Notes: generated by a model from the letters alone, not told the origin. 64,000 bases of DNA from Aselliscus stoliczkanus (GCA_033961575.1 CM066730.1:116711523-116775522), one strand, 5' to 3'. Positions 41,098 through 54,660 are shown, numbered from the stretch's first letter. Numbers and translations: made by a program.

Positions 41098-44000
41098 GAT
41101 CTTCATAGAAAAACTTCTGTTCATTCAGGAGGATTTATCATGCATTTTTTCTTGCTTGTAAATAAAATATGTATTAAAGTATGCAAAGCCAAGTATAAAA
41201 GTATGTGATGTAATTATTATGATGTGCTTCTTTCATAAAATTATAGAATCTTATTTTATTTTGTATTCTATTTTTTGGTTTCAAACTTCAGTGCATTAAA
41301 AAGGTGATTAAAAACTTCTCAGCTCTTGATCTTCCATTTTAAATGAATCAACCTTCTGTTTTATATGGATTAAAGGCTAACAGCTCAGATTGTTTGTATA
41401 CTGCATTTGTGTCTTTGTTTATTGTGTATATTATTAAAAATACAAAAGACATGAAATATTAATCTGTCCAGTATCCATCAAATCCAATGGGAAAAAGAAA
41501 TCAATCCTAGAGATGAGAATGGTAGTGTCATATTACAGCTTTCTTTTGCAAAACAAGGGAAAAAGTTTAGTGCACAGAATGCAGAAAATCCTAACAAGAT
41601 TTATTTACAACTAGTTTTTTTTTCTTTATTGGGTTTACCAGAATAAATATTTGTGCAGCTGAAAGTGTTGCTAGTAGCAGGTTCTTGGTGACTGCCTCAG
41701 GCAAGGTAAATATCTAGTCATAGCTGGAGCATCAGTTTTGGGAGAAGTCAGCCAATTATTATATAAGGTGTTATTATCGTCCACACATGATTTCAGCTTT
41801 GCCACAGTGGACCCTCAGCACCCCACACTGTTGACTATATGTAACCTCTATAATACTCTCTGAAAGTATCTTTTTGTAGCATGTACACATTTCTTAGGCT
41901 GCAAACTTTGCAGGCAAAGATATAACCATTTTTCTAAAAGTGGACCTAAATTCAATTTTGAACCTCCTATTTCTGTCACTTGCAGAATTTAATCGTGTTA
42001 CTTTTCAGGTAAACTAGGGCAAATTCAGCAGTCTTGGTCATTTAATGTGCATACTTAAGCTTCTGCCCTGACATTTTCTCCATGTTGTGAGATCGAAGTT
42101 CTGAATGGACTTTGTAGTGTTCAGGAGTTGGGGTGGGTCATGCACACCTAATACATTCTTTTAGAAGGAACTCCATCTCCTAATCATGCTGGTCTCTGTT
42201 CCTGCTGCATCCACTGTCAATATTTCCCTTTAGGTACTTTTCCACACAGAACTTACTTGAGTGCTGTTCTCATCACTCTGGGGCCCATAGAAAACAGGGT
42301 TCAGTTCCTCCTATGTCTAACTATGTCACGTCACCACTTCAGTATTGCTCTTCTCATATCATCGTGGTATGGTGCACAGATACATGAATATTTTCTATCC
42401 AAGTCTCAGATGGACAGCTGGATATAGTACTTGTGGATGAAAAGAAAAGGGTGGGGGCAGTTCTATGGAAAGTTACTCACAGTGTGATCTGATCATAAAT
42501 TCCTAACTGGACAGGTCATGGTGAATAGTCATGCCCCAAGTATATATCTTCTTTAGTAATAGGTTTATCTTTGCCTTAAGCAAGCCCTGTCCATTGATTC
42601 TGTGCATCTAGGTTAACACACCCTCAAGCTGTAACCACCCTCAGGAGAGCACATAATCTTAATGATGCTGTAATCCAATCCACACCTTGCTTTCTCCCAT
42701 CTCCATGTTCCTTATGTTCCCTCCTTAATCTTAAATGCATAAAAGAAGCTGCTAAACTGTTATTCTCAGGAACACTTGAGATCCTGCTCACTGGCATATG
42801 TTATCAGTGTGGCTCAAATAAACTCTTATAAGAACTATCTACAGGTTTGGTCATTTCTTATATCCATAGACTCTATTTGTATTAGTCATAATAAGCTAGA
42901 TTACACTGTGGTGACAAATGCTCCCCAAATTTCAGTGGCTTACAAGGGACAAAGATTTAATTCTCACTTGCATGTCATTCCTGGGTCAGCCTTGGTGCTG
43001 CTCCATGCCCTGTTTACTCCTGGATCCAGGTTGCTGGCTGCCTCTGTCTGGGACATTGCTGATATCAGGGTCGAAGAAAGAGAACAGAGTGAACTTTGTG
43101 CTGGCTAGTACAGCTCACACTTTATTGGCCAAATGGATAAGCAGAGAAGTATTGTATAATTCTTCCAGAGGAAGGGTCAGCTTGTGATTTTAAATAATAC
43201 AATCTACCACACTATTCCTGTTATTTTAGCGTAAGGGAGGGTCCATATTTCTCTAGTAACAGCCTGAGGAGTGGAAAAGGGTCAGAAGCCTCATGCTTGT
43301 GGCTGTTGTTGCTGCTTCTCCAGCTCTGATTCTCCTGCCCAGTCAGGAAAACTTATCTCCTCTTCAGAGAGGGTGGTCTGGTTCTTCACCTGTTTTCCTC
43401 TAGTTGATTGTTTGAGGGAAAATAAAGTTTACATTCAGCTTCTTTCAGTGTTTAGCCCATTGAAGTTCATGAGAACCCACCTTTTGCAAATCACAAACCT
43501 TGGTGTTTAGATAATTTTTTTTCTCTCTGCTATGAGTTGAAGAAAATCTATTTAGGGACCCAGGAGTTGGGACTGATTTCTTTTATTCTTTCAGGTTTAT
43601 TTCTCTTAAAGATTTGTTGTTTGTGTCCTTCTTTATTAATTGCTCCCAGAAACAATGAATGCTGAAGGGTGAGACAGGGAAAATAAGGAAAGATAGTAAG
43701 AGAAAACCTCAGTTACCTCCAAATGAAATTTTATGACAGTTGTAAAGAAAGTGAAATGGTTGCTAAAACAGTCTGCCTGGGGGAAAAGAGATTTAGAACA
43801 TTGTTATCCTGAGTGAATACCTAAAGGATGCTTTCCTTGGTGGTGCCAGATTACCATTTCCCATTCCATTATCTCCAGTACTCATTGCAGAGGATTTTTG
43901 TTCAGGAATTGACAATTCTGGCTTCCTAGATTTTGCTTAGGATCTTTCCTTTGAGAAATACGAATGTTTGCTCAGTAGTAGCTCACTAGTCAAGCTAACA

Positions 44001-44200
44001 GGTGTAAGAAATCAATATTCAAATGAATCCACATGAAAATGAGTCAAGTAGAAAAGAAAACTGGAAGCTGATCCTCTAAACTTGGATTCTGGTTTCTTGG
44101 ATCATATAAAATTGAACAAACCATCAAATCTCAATTTGACTGTATATGTTTTTCTCTATCTGTAATTATTTATGTTTGAAGAGTCATGTGATCCACATGA
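41098..44200. other. Intergenic, no gene recognised
   Basis: About 42895-43210 resembles a dispersed mammalian repeat (GGTGACAAATGCTCCCCAAA, TTTCAGTGGCTTACAAGGG) that I cannot name. The remainder shows nothing I recognise; frames of 79-138 aa have no known domain. Confidence 0.4.
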
Positions 44201-44219
44201 CCATAGGAGTTAACCATTT

Positions 44220-45880
44220 AAAGTATTATTTTTAGAAAATTTGGGTTATAAATGTTATACATGTTCACTGAAGAAAATTTTGAAAAATATGGAAAAATAT
44301 ATGCAAAAGAAAACTATGCATAATCCCACCTTCTCATAATAACCACAGTTAATATTTATTGGTATTTATTTACAGTAATTTGTATTCTGCTTTTCATAAA
44401 AATTGAATATGAAGTGATGAATATGTTGCTATGTCATTATATATTCTTCAAAAATATGATTGTTAAGGCTGCATAATAATGAATCCTATGGATGCAGGAT
44501 AATTTATTTGATCAATTTCCCATTGGATTTTTAGGTTTGACTTACAGGTTGTTTTTAACATTTCAGTTGTATGGATAATATTGAAATGTTGATATTTGTA
44601 TTAAAATCTATATGTGCCTCTCATGGCATCTTACAGATAACTTTCTAGATGTAAATTTACTGGGTCAAACGATATGAACATTTTCAAGGCACTTGATATA
44701 TCACAGTACATTATATCCCAGATCTCATAAATTGTAAGGTACACCATTAATTCATGTAACACTCAGAAAGGATACGATGCCAATTAAACATAATGCTTTT
44801 CTTGTCACGTATACCTTTTATTAATATTTTACAATTATTGAAAGAGTTTTCTGGACTTATTTCAACATACAATTAGCTTATATTTTATTCTTGTATATTC
44901 ATAAAGGAGAAACAAAACTCTTGCTAAGGTATTCACTCCTATTCTTTGGAGTCACTTTTTGACAATGTGGTACTTGTCTGGGTGCCATCAGGAGCATTTG
45001 GATGCAGCATTAAAAAACAAACAAACAAAAAGTGCTGTTTTGTTCCAGAATTTTCTTTCTACAGCTGACATCCATTCTTCAAAATTTGGTGCACATGGGC
45101 AGACAATGACAACTAAATCACAACTGTTGCCTGGTTGACACTGAGCATAATACACATCTCAATTTAGAGATAGCAACATGTAAAAAAAAAATAATTCCTG
45201 AGAATGAATGAAATATGCAATATTCTAAATTGTCCACCAGAACAGTTTTACCAGTGTGTATTCCCACCAGCACCCCAAGAAGATACCCATTTCCCTTAAA
45301 CCTTAGTCAATTTGGGGAATTTCTAGAATCAAACACTTTGCCAATTTGATAGGTGACAAATAGTATCTCATTTTAATTTACACTTACTTTACTATTAGAT
45401 CATTTGACATTAATTTTCGTATATTGTTGGTCATTTGTATTTCTTCTTTTGCTAATTGTTCATATACTTGGTTTAGTTTTCAATTTTGATGTTACTCTCT
45501 TAACTGTTAAAAGTTCTCTACACAACTCTCAATAAGTAATGTATGAAGGGTATTCATCTTTTATCTAGCTTATGTTGCAAATAGTTTTCTCCCTAAATTT
45601 TAGTTTGATATTTTTTTTTAATTTCTTTTTTAAATTTAATTAAAAGTATAAATTTTTCTTTAAATTTACAGGGTTATTTTTATTATGTGCAAAAGTATCT
45701 AATTTGCATGGTCAAGTTAGCTAATATTTTCTGTGATTTCTTCCATTGCTTCCACTACGTTTAAAAATGCTTACCCCATACTTAACATGAAGTAAGTATT
45801 AATCTTCATTTTCTTTTCATTGTTTCATGGTTCTTTCTCCCTTTTAACAAGTTAACTCTTTAATGCAGATGAAAATTACT
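44220..45880 (-). mobile_element. Old antisense L1 3' UTR-like sequence
   Basis: Phrases such as AATCCCACCTTCTCATAATA, GATAACTTTCTAGATGTAAA and GTGTATTCCCACCAGCACCC recur in old L1M 3' regions read antisense. Boundaries are approximate. Confidence 0.5.
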
Positions 45881-47109
45881 TTGGTAAGCACCTAACCTTA
45901 TTTCTTCCCAAAAGTCAATGAATTGTATCAGGGCCACTGACGGAATAAGCCTTACCTTTCCTACTGATTTAATGTGCCAAGGTCTTAAAATATAGACATT
46001 TTTATACTTATTATGATCTGTATATGGGATAGTATTTGTGGTCTGATGTTTTGTCTCTCTAGTTTTGCACCAGTGTCATATTGTTTTAATTATGAATTAA
46101 ATTCACCATAAAATTTATCAACCAAATTAGGTTGCTTTTGCTAGTGAATTATGCCTGGCTGACAGGCACAAATTTGGGTACTGGGGCACCCTAGTTATTA
46201 TAGTTTTATAACAAATTTTCATATTTGGTAGAACAAGATTCTCATCATGACTTTTATTTTCAAAATTGGTCACTTTTCGCAAGCACAAAAATATGCAGAA
46301 TTAAGTAGTGACGGGAGGAATATCTAAGAAGTATTTTTGAATGATTCACACACATCATATGAGATGGTTTGCTTAATTTAAATGAAATTAAGTTGATATG
46401 ATTGATTGATTTTGGTATTTGTTGACTCTTTCTGTGACTTCCTATTGCTTTCCACTTGAAGTTACATGAAATTAAGAGATTCTCTACAGGGCCATTACTT
46501 AACTTATGCCACCTCTCTTTATGTTTGGTTTCTATAGAGTTAACCTTTTGCTCAGTCTTTTCTTAAAATTGTTTAGCTGACTAGCTGTTATTTCAGGTAC
46601 CACATACATTCTTACTTAATACCTGCCATTTTCCTTTCTCACACTAGTCACCTGCTGTAGGCATCCTCATTGCTAATCAGCACAGATGAACAAATTGTAA
46701 CAGAGATTCAGTTAAGAATGCAAAATCTGTGAATTCCTGCCTATATGCTCAGAGGCCCAAGTCAAGTTGGGGATGGAGGAACATGGGCCTCTTGCCATAA
46801 ATCCAGAAAGGAAGAGGTCTTGCACAAGTCCCACATTATTTCTCACTGTGGCAGGAGGTGGGCCTGTTTTAATTTAATTTGTTTATCTATTTATTTTGCA
46901 GAATTTATTCCCTACAAAGCAAAATGTTGGCTGACACAGCTTCTCCAAAGCCATCATCATTCCTTTCCATCAAGCACTGTGGAAAGCCCCTTTTTTCCCC
47001 TTACAGAAACAATGGTATAAATCTCTGTGTCTCCAGGAACACAAAGACATCACTTTGTATACAGGATGCCGATCTGCAAATATTTGTTTAAAAAGTTTTG
47101 AATGACTTT
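45881..47109. other. Intergenic, nothing recognised
   Basis: AT-rich sequence without a supported exon, RNA gene or repeat family. Confidence 0.35.
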
Positions 47110-47121
47110 CCAGCCAGTGAT

Positions 47122-47220
47122 TTTTTTTTTTTTTTAAGCTGAGCCATCCTGCCACCTTTTGGCAACTCAATAGCAACTCATCTCGGGCTGGCATTGAACC
47201 GCCGTTGCTCCGAGCTCAGT
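47122..47220 (-). mobile_element. 5'-truncated SINE of the GAGTTGCC family, antisense
   Basis: Poly(T), then AAGCTGAGCCATCCTGCCAC, ending in CGAGCTCAGT without the tRNA-like 5' head. Perfect duplication CCAGCCAGTGAT at 47110-47121 and 47221-47232. Same family as 23024-23196. Confidence 0.92.
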
Positions 47221-47259
47221 CCAGCCAGTGATCTTTAAGGCAAAATGTACCCTTGGGCT

Positions 47260-48122
47260 TTGTTGCCGGAGGCCGACAGTCTCCCGGTGTCTGACAAGGC
47301 CACATCAAAATAAAGATACACGCTCAGCACTGGATGTTTGAGGTGCTGCCTTATGGTTGGTTATGTAATATCTCCTGTCTATATGAACCCATGTGCCTTT
47401 CCTCCTATAGAAGACAATATACTCACTGCATTTATGACAAGTTTCTGGGGTACCCTGATGATAGCTGGCTGTGTAAGTCAATGACAGGGCAAGATTTCCT
47501 AAGGAAAAGGAAACTCCCTAAAACAGGTTACAGCCCGAGGGGACCCCTGAACTGAGATATTGGGGACTCAAGCCCCTTGGCCTATGCAGCTGTGAAAGGT
47601 TTCCTTGGAGATCAGGAGACCAAGGTCTCTTTGCCATGAGAGTTCTGATAAGAGACAACTTACTGACCATAAGGTATTTTAATTAACAACCTTGTTTTAA
47701 CTCTTTGCTTTGTACATTGCTGTAGCAACAAAAACTGAAGCTCTGACTGAGAAACAGATGTTCCCCTCTATTGCAAAAATATGCAGCTCTTCTTGGATAG
47801 GAAAAGTTTGAGACTCCTTTTGCTACTAAGTTCAAGTACATGCCCTGTAAGGAAGTCATGGTAACTGGTGTATCCTGGAAAGATACAATTACAAAAAGGT
47901 AAAAGCTCTGAGAAAGAGAAAAACATCCTGATCATGTGAAACGTATTTGCAGCTGAGGTAGTGGTCAGAAGCCCCTATAAAAGGGGCCAGGCTTTAATAA
48001 TAAAGTGTGTGTGACGCTCCTGTGAACCTCTTTCCAGTGTCTCCCTCCATCCTTCTTTCTCCTCACTGAGGCCGTCCCACCAGAGGGAACCCCTGGTACT
48101 TGCGGGGGCTGGCTCCCCACAC
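47260..48122 (+). mobile_element. Probable retroviral LTR remnant
   Basis: Promoter-like layout near the right side: CCCCTATAAAAGGGGCC (47972-47988, TATA box 47976-47982), AATAAA at 47999-48004, then a C/T-rich stretch ending CTGGCTCCCCACA. The outer limits TGTTGCCGG and CCCCACA are guesses from TG/CA ends; no clean target duplication was found. No retroviral coding frame is next to it, so a solo LTR is most likely. The family is not identified. Confidence 0.45.
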
Positions 48123-49890
48123 TTTGTGTTTACTATTTTTATGTTAATATTAATTTGGTTTTACTAATAAAAATCATTTGGTAAAGAAGTGAGATACCAC
48201 AGACCCTAAAAGGACTTAAAGAAGGTTCTGGTGGATAAACCTTGAGCTTCTTTCTAAAAGCTAGGATTTGGGGCCACACTTTTATTTGTGCATGTCTCTT
48301 TGCCCCCTGTCCCTTTTGCCCTGTCCCCACCTGTAGGCCTATATGTTGGATGCTCTCCCGGCCCTCTCCCCTCTGTATCTCTTTCCTAGATCACTTCCCT
48401 GCCTTCTGCTCAGATCTGACCCACATTTGTTAAAAACCATCTAGATATAATGTCTTTCTCTTTTTGCAACACAGCTCACCATACCCCCTTTTCCTGTCTC
48501 TCTCTCTTTTTTTTTTTTTTAGGATTTGTATGTTAATGGTAATCACATCTGGCTTTACAGACTCCCTGTTCTGCTTTGCAAGCTCAAGTTCAGAAGTTCC
48601 CAAATTACAACATGTGTTTCCAAAGTGCCATTGCTAATAAGTTGTTGGGAACATGGAATAAATTTTTCCAGCAAAAGTCAGCTCTAACTGGTGTTTACAG
48701 TTCCCAGTCCAGCTTACAACTTACTCACTCAACATAGGACACATCTGTTGAGTTGAGCATTTGCTAAGTGCTGGTGGTCGAGAATTTTTGTGTTCACCAC
48801 ATTGCCCTCCATCAATGTGTTGTTTGAGTTGAGCTGTTCACTCCCCTGGCCTCCTTTTCATATATCATCTGCAGGTTTTTGCTTGTTCCAGTAAACAGGC
48901 TCTTTAATCTTCAACACTAGCTTTGCAAGTTGTAGCCCTCTCTACACAATTTATCTGTAAGGCACACAGTAATTCTCTGAACACCCTGATGAAGCAACAA
49001 TAATTTGTACACGTTGATCAAAATTTAGTCACATTACTCTGAAGGTCTGAGGCACGCCAGCTTGTCATGGCCTATGGGATGAGATCCATTGCATGAGGAA
49101 TGAAACATTAGTAAAACTTGATCTTCAGGAAGAGCAGAATTTCTTTCATGGTAGGGGACAGGTTATTATTCAGGTTGTTTCCTGGGATATGGTTCCTAGT
49201 TGGCATATGGAAGGGTCCAATGTGGACACTGAATGAACAACCAGTGACAAAAGGAAGCTGTCTGGGCACATGCTCTGAGTGGTTCCCAAGGCTCTGAATC
49301 ATGAATAGGAAGGCCCTCACATTGCAGTATATCCCTCCTGTAGGATCACCAGGAAGGCCTGACGTTTATCATGTCTGTGACCTTGTGTTGCTTTGCAGAG
49401 TTCAGGGAGAGCAAAGTCTTCATGACATTGTTTTACTTTTCATCTTCTTTACCAAAGATGGGTCAGCTTTATATTTCAGCTTTGTAAAAACAAAATATCC
49501 AGGACTATTTACCCCAGGAGGTCAAGAGGCCTTTCACAGGAACTTTATTTTCCTGTTTCAATGAAAAGGTGCCTCCTAGCAAAGGCCCGAGGCCAGAGAA
49601 ACGTGACCGCCCTTGGAATCCGAGGGGCTGCCTGCACCCTTGGGTAGATTTGGGGTTCAAGTTTTGGAATAAGCTTTTTGGCTTGGAAATGAATCTGCTT
49701 TCTACAGGGGTTAAGGATGGGAGGGTGTGGGCTGCACCTTTCTGCAGCCTCTTCACAGAAATCTGCCCCCACTGGGTGAGGAGAGACAGAGGGACAGGGC
49801 TTTAAATACGGAGCCCTGAAGTATGGCTCTGTAAAGCCTGTGGATGATAGCGGTCTTTTAAGTGCTCTCAGTCTCCTCATCGAGGCCAGC
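48123..49890. other. Intergenic, upstream of the CpG island
   Basis: No gene recognised. A CT/T-rich run lies at about 48500-48525. The sequence becomes steadily more GC-rich from about 49550. Confidence 0.45.
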
Positions 49891-49894
49891 ACCC

Positions 49895-50690
49895 TCCTGG
49901 GACCAGGCCCAGGCAGCAGAGCATCTGCAGTAGAGCCCGATCCGTGCCTCGCCGGTGGGGGGCGCTCTCTCGTGGGAACGGGTCGGACTCCACTGGCAGG
50001 GCAGGGCGGGGCAGAGCCGGGAAGCGGGCCCTCCGCCCCCTCGGCGCCACCCCTAGCTCTGCCAAACTTTCTTTGGGCTCCCGGCGGCGCGTCGCAGCGG
50101 CTGCACGAAAGGAGGCGCGCCCCGGCCGCTCGCCGTGTCCTCCGCTGCTTCTAGCGCCCGGCTGTAGCCGGGCACCGGGTCGCCCCGTCGCGCACGGCCC
50201 GAGGGCATGCGGCAGCCGCAGGGGGTCCCGCTCCCGGGCTCGGCGGCGCGGGCAAGCGTGAACGGTGAGTGGGGTGCCAGGCGCGGGGACTATTCCCGGA
50301 GCCGCGGCCAGACGGGGTGCGCGCCAGGGCCTCCGGCCGGGCCCAGCTTATCAGGGTTCCCGGACGTCGGGCCCGGGTCCCCAACTCTCTCCAAGCATCT
50401 GGAACAGGAGTCTCCGGGAGGTGTGTGGCCCATCTTTGCCCTTTCCCACGTCTTTTCAAGGAGCTAAAAAAGCAATCGGAATGTCCAAGCCGCGCTGCGT
50501 CCGTCCCTGCTGTGGGCTGGTAACCAGGCTGCGCACAGGGCGCGGAGAGCGCGGCCAGGCTCCGCGCAGCCTTTGCGCAGGTGCTTCTTTGCCAAACTTG
50601 ATCTTACCGCCGTGCGTGGGGAGCGGAGGTTCTCCCGCGGAGCCGAGGGATGTAACATTTCTCAGCCTCCAGTGATGCCTGCTCCGGTGA
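49895..50690 (+). promoter_or_regulatory. LPAR3: CpG island, inferred LPAR3 promoter
   Basis: Sharp rise in GC content and CpG frequency, the only such region in the window. Contains a GC box GGGCGGGGC at 50004-50012, many CCGG/GCGC sites and no clear TATA box. It lies about 27 kb after the MCOLN2 stop, on the side where LPAR3 follows MCOLN2 in other mammals in the same direction (human gap about 32 kb, from memory). LPAR3 assignment rests on gene order. Confidence 0.72.
50060..50264 (+). other. LPAR3: Inferred LPAR3 exon 1 (5' UTR), start uncertain
   Basis: A strong splice donor AACG/GTGAGTGG at 50265 within the CpG island marks the likely 3' end of a first exon. LPAR3 has a non-coding first exon in human as I remember it. 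The transcription start is unknown; the left limit is arbitrary. An ATG at 50207 opens a frame (MRQPQGVPLPGSAARASVN) that runs uninterrupted through the donor. Confidence 0.5.
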
Positions 50691-51954
50691 TGTGTCCGGG
50701 AACAGCTCGAACCATGCAAGGCATCTCTGCAAATTCGGGAAATAGTTATTATTAAGTGGTAACACTGTTGAGGGGTTGTGCTTTGTGAGTGAGCGACTGT
50801 CCCCACGGCAGACAAAAGTGCTTTGTTCTGTGGCAGTGTTACTTTATTGCTTTCCCTCAGCAAGTTGAGACTACCCAAAATTGCTTAGAAATTTCTCAAG
50901 CATGTAATTTGAGGAGTGACTGTGAATATTGGAAACAATTTAGTCTTATTCAGGTGATCATTACAACGGCCCTCAAACGCATTTGTAGGTCAATTTTTTA
51001 AGTCAGTAATTTCCGTGAAATGTTGCCCCCGTAATTTGTTGTCATTGTAATACATTTCCCGCCTCACTCCTTTGATTACCTCGTCTTGGAATGTTGGCTT
51101 TAGAAATTAAGGGCGGCTTAGCTTCTCATGGTTCCTACTTGTTTTTTTTATATATATTTGGAGAATAAATGTCAGCCAGAAACAGATGATACCTTTACAA
51201 GTAGGTTATTATTCCATGCACTGCAAGGCATTTTATTAATACATGGACTTTTGTATTGCTAAGATTTGTTGAGTTTTCCAGTGAACTATCAATAATTGCT
51301 AACCCTGCTTTTTATGAGACATTGAATCCAATTTTGTGTGGTCTGAGTCCAGTGAGTAGAATTTTCCTTGCCCCCCACCCCACCAACCAGAAGTGATACA
51401 GTTAGAAACACACAACCTTAGCTCTGTTAACACCATGCTTGTCTAAACAAACTGGGCTATTCTGAAAAGACCAGCAAGCAAACCCTGCCAGTGAGGCTTA
51501 TGTACGTGAGATAAGCTTCCAGAGTCTTTTGTGCCTTGAGACTGTATGGACCCAGTATCCTGACCCAGTTTTGGGGCATCTAACCATATGGACATAACTT
51601 ATATTGATTGTCACTGTGATGTAACTCAGAAGATAGATCATTTGGGCACGTTTTTCTTTTCTTGTTGTTGTTGTCTTTAGAATTCAAAACTTTGTAGCTT
51701 TAATTACAAATGGCATATCCTTTTTTCTAAATCTGACAAATGCATACATCAACTGTTACCAGACTCTTTCTATTAGGTTAGATCTATGTATTTTAGATGT
51801 CTAACTGTTTTTACAAGATGTTGGATAGAACAGATCTGTATATGTTTTCTATGAATGAAGACTGAAATGAAACAATGAAATATGTGATTGTTTTTTCATG
51901 TACGTTCATGAGAACCTGTTGGAGAGTCTATAACATGTTCATTCTCATTTTTCC

Positions 51955-51955
<1 letters not shown>

Positions 51956-51998
<43 letters not shown>
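51956..51998. repeat. (CA)n microsatellite
   Basis: About 21 CA units, followed by shorter CA runs to 52025. Confidence 0.96.
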
Positions 51999-52002
<4 letters not shown>

Positions 52003-52364
52003 CACACACAAGAACAAATGCACACACAGCATTGTAGCCAGGCAGCAACCAAGGCACACGCTCTCAAAGTCATGCACACACACCTAAGGCTGGCTGCTTC
52101 TCTCCCAGGTTTTCCATCTTCCTGCTGAAGAGCAGAAATCCACCAGAACTTAAGCCCAACCTCCTGTTTCTTTGGGCCAGAGCAAGGGGAATCACTGTAA
52201 CTCAAATGGGAATTCCTATAACTGAAATTACCCATTAGCCACTCTCCTGGGATATACATTAGTCCAAAATGTGTACCGGCCTGTGATTATACCCAGCAGA
52301 GTGGTTAAGTCTGATTGCAATCTTCTAAATGGCAGAGCGCAGGCCCAGAGCATCGTGAACGTGG

Positions 52365-52560
52365 TTGAAGAAGAGCAAGGCTTTGCAGTCAGACCAGCCT
52401 TTGTTCCAGGCCAGGCTTTGTGACCTCAGATACATTGCTTCTCTAAGCCTTCATTTCCTTGTCTGCAAAACTGAAGATTATATCCACCTCCCAAGATTAA
52501 AAGAGAAAAGCACTTAGCAGGGTCTTTGATATACAGGAAGTACTTCTTAAATGCCAGTTG
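52365..52560 (+). mobile_element. MIR SINE fossil
   Basis: AAGGCTTTGCAGTCAGACCA, CTTCTCTAAGCCTTCATTTC and AAAGCACTTAGCAGGGTC follow MIR order. Confidence 0.7.
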
Positions 52561-52959
52561 CCTTCTCTTCCTTTTAGATACACATTAAATTATTGACATT
52601 TCTGGAAATGTGGGCACAAATGTACATTGTTCTGGTGAGAGGGCAAAGATAGATCCCCAAGCTGTAAGTGACTTTGAGATGTCACTGCACATGTTCCTTA
52701 CTTGCGTACCCTCTTCCTCGTCATGGCCTTTTGCTCTTCTGTCCATCATCTCTCCTGCAGGTATTCAGCCACCTCCTCTCTGGCCTTGCTGATGCTTTGT
52801 CCCTCATTCTGAATTCTATGTGTATATGGAGGAGTCCCCTGGAACTTAGTCCTGCCATGGATGGGAGAGGTGCAGGTGAGGGGTGGGGAGGTGTCTTCAG
52901 AAACCCTGAGACTTCATACTTTTATAATGCTGGGTTAGAGAGGCAGTAGAAGTACAGGG

Positions 52960-53130
52960 GTCTGGGTAACTCCAGCCCCATTTTTGTGAGTTCTTGTATC
53001 CTTAAATAAATCGCTTGTTATCCTTGAATCAGTTTTCTCATTTACACAATGGGGATAATAATATTTCCTTTTCTTCCTACCTGCATGGGTTATTGTTGGG
53101 TTCCATTAAGTCATATATGTGAAATTTAAT
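52960..53130 (+). mobile_element. MIR-like fragment
   Basis: TCAGTTTTCTCATTTACACA, ATGGGGATAATAATATTTCC and GGGTTATTGTTGGGTTCC resemble the MIR 3' half. Confidence 0.6.
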
Positions 53131-54660
53131 TCCATGTATAAACATTGGCATTAAAAAGGCAGGGCCTCAGATGTGAGACAGACACCCCAGGCAGGCTTTC
53201 TAGGGGTGCTCGGATCTCCATGTGGGTGTTGGGTGTGCTAAGTGGACGTTACTGCAGTCCCTCCACATATCTTTCACCTGCTCACTGATGTCAAGTGAGA
53301 CATCAAGGAGGAAACCCTGCCAAAGGTTGAGAAACTGCTCCACGACGAATACAAAAGATAAATTTCAGGACTGAGATTACCGAACGCTGCATGATCGTTG
53401 GTGCAGGGCAGTTTTAATTCCCCCTTAGAATTACGTGTACTGTCTGCTCATCTCTGGTCTTAGTGGACAAAAACAAAGAGTTAACTAACCAACCAAGGTG
53501 TCAGAGGAGACTGGTGATGGCAGTCATCAGACATTGAAGTGGGGTGCCCTATGCCCTCGCTGCCCTGTGCCTTCTTGTTAACTTGGATCTTTAAGGTTCA
53601 CTCTGTAGAGTACTAAACTGACTCACTCCAAAGAGTTAAGCTAATTATTTCATTTGTTCTGAAAGATGTGTGTTACTGTCTGCCTGAGCTTCCGGGTGAG
53701 CCAGGTGAGTAGTACCCAGTGAGAGGAGGGTTCTGACTTCCTGGGTTGTGCCCACCTCCTCTTTACTCCCCAGGCTGATGGCCTCCTCCTTATTCCTCAT
53801 CCCCTCCTGACCTGGGCTCTGCAGCACCTGATCCCTAGCTTCTTGTCCTATCTCCCTACTGCCTTGAACTCCTCCCTTGCCTGTGACTGACACTGCTCTG
53901 CCACCATGGACCATGCCTCTCCTCAGATGTGAATCATACATAAAATTCAGGCTGGGCTAGACTGGGTGTCACTCTGGAAAACTACCTGCCCTGTAAAGCC
54001 TGCCCCACCATTTCCAAAAGATGTTCATGAGCCCTCCTAATTACTCATCAGTTAGTCCTACGTCTTCATTGTTCCCTAGGACTTTAGGCAGTAGGTTTTA
54101 CTAGCCCTGGCCTTGACTCGGCCATGTGTACATTCAGTGGCATCATCACAGGTTGGCTTGGCAGGTGGCAGCGTGGGGTTGGAGGGCACTTGAACCCTTC
54201 CATAAGCACTACCAGCTTGCCTAAAGGCCCTCCAAACAAACATGCATTCTAAATAAAAACAGTTTGCTGCTTTGTAAATGCAGCTTGAAGACAAAGCCTC
54301 TAGGATCCCCTTTTACCTAGGCTATCCCAAAGCCCCTTCTCTATAGAAATTCTGGAGCTGCCCCAAGATATACTCAGACCAGGTAAGTCAAAGGTGAGCT
54401 GTGGAGTCAGAGAGGCATTCATTGCCCAAGAAGAGCTAGAATTTCCAAGTAAAGGCTCGGAGTCATTGGGAATAACCGGTTCTGAAGACCAAAGCAAGGG
54501 GTCAAGGATAGAATATCATTGTGTCAGTTGCCTCCTGCCCTGGTTGATTTTTAATAGATCAGTCTTTCAAATGGGGGCTTTTTCCCTGGACTAAATTGTC
54601 ATATAGATCTACCAAGAAGAAATAAGTATTATCTTATTCTATATCCCCATGGCATTTGGG

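Noticed and set aside
50207..50467. GC-rich frames of 60-140 aa in the CpG island
   Set aside because: Long frames are expected on both strands in stop-poor GC-rich DNA; none resembles a known protein.
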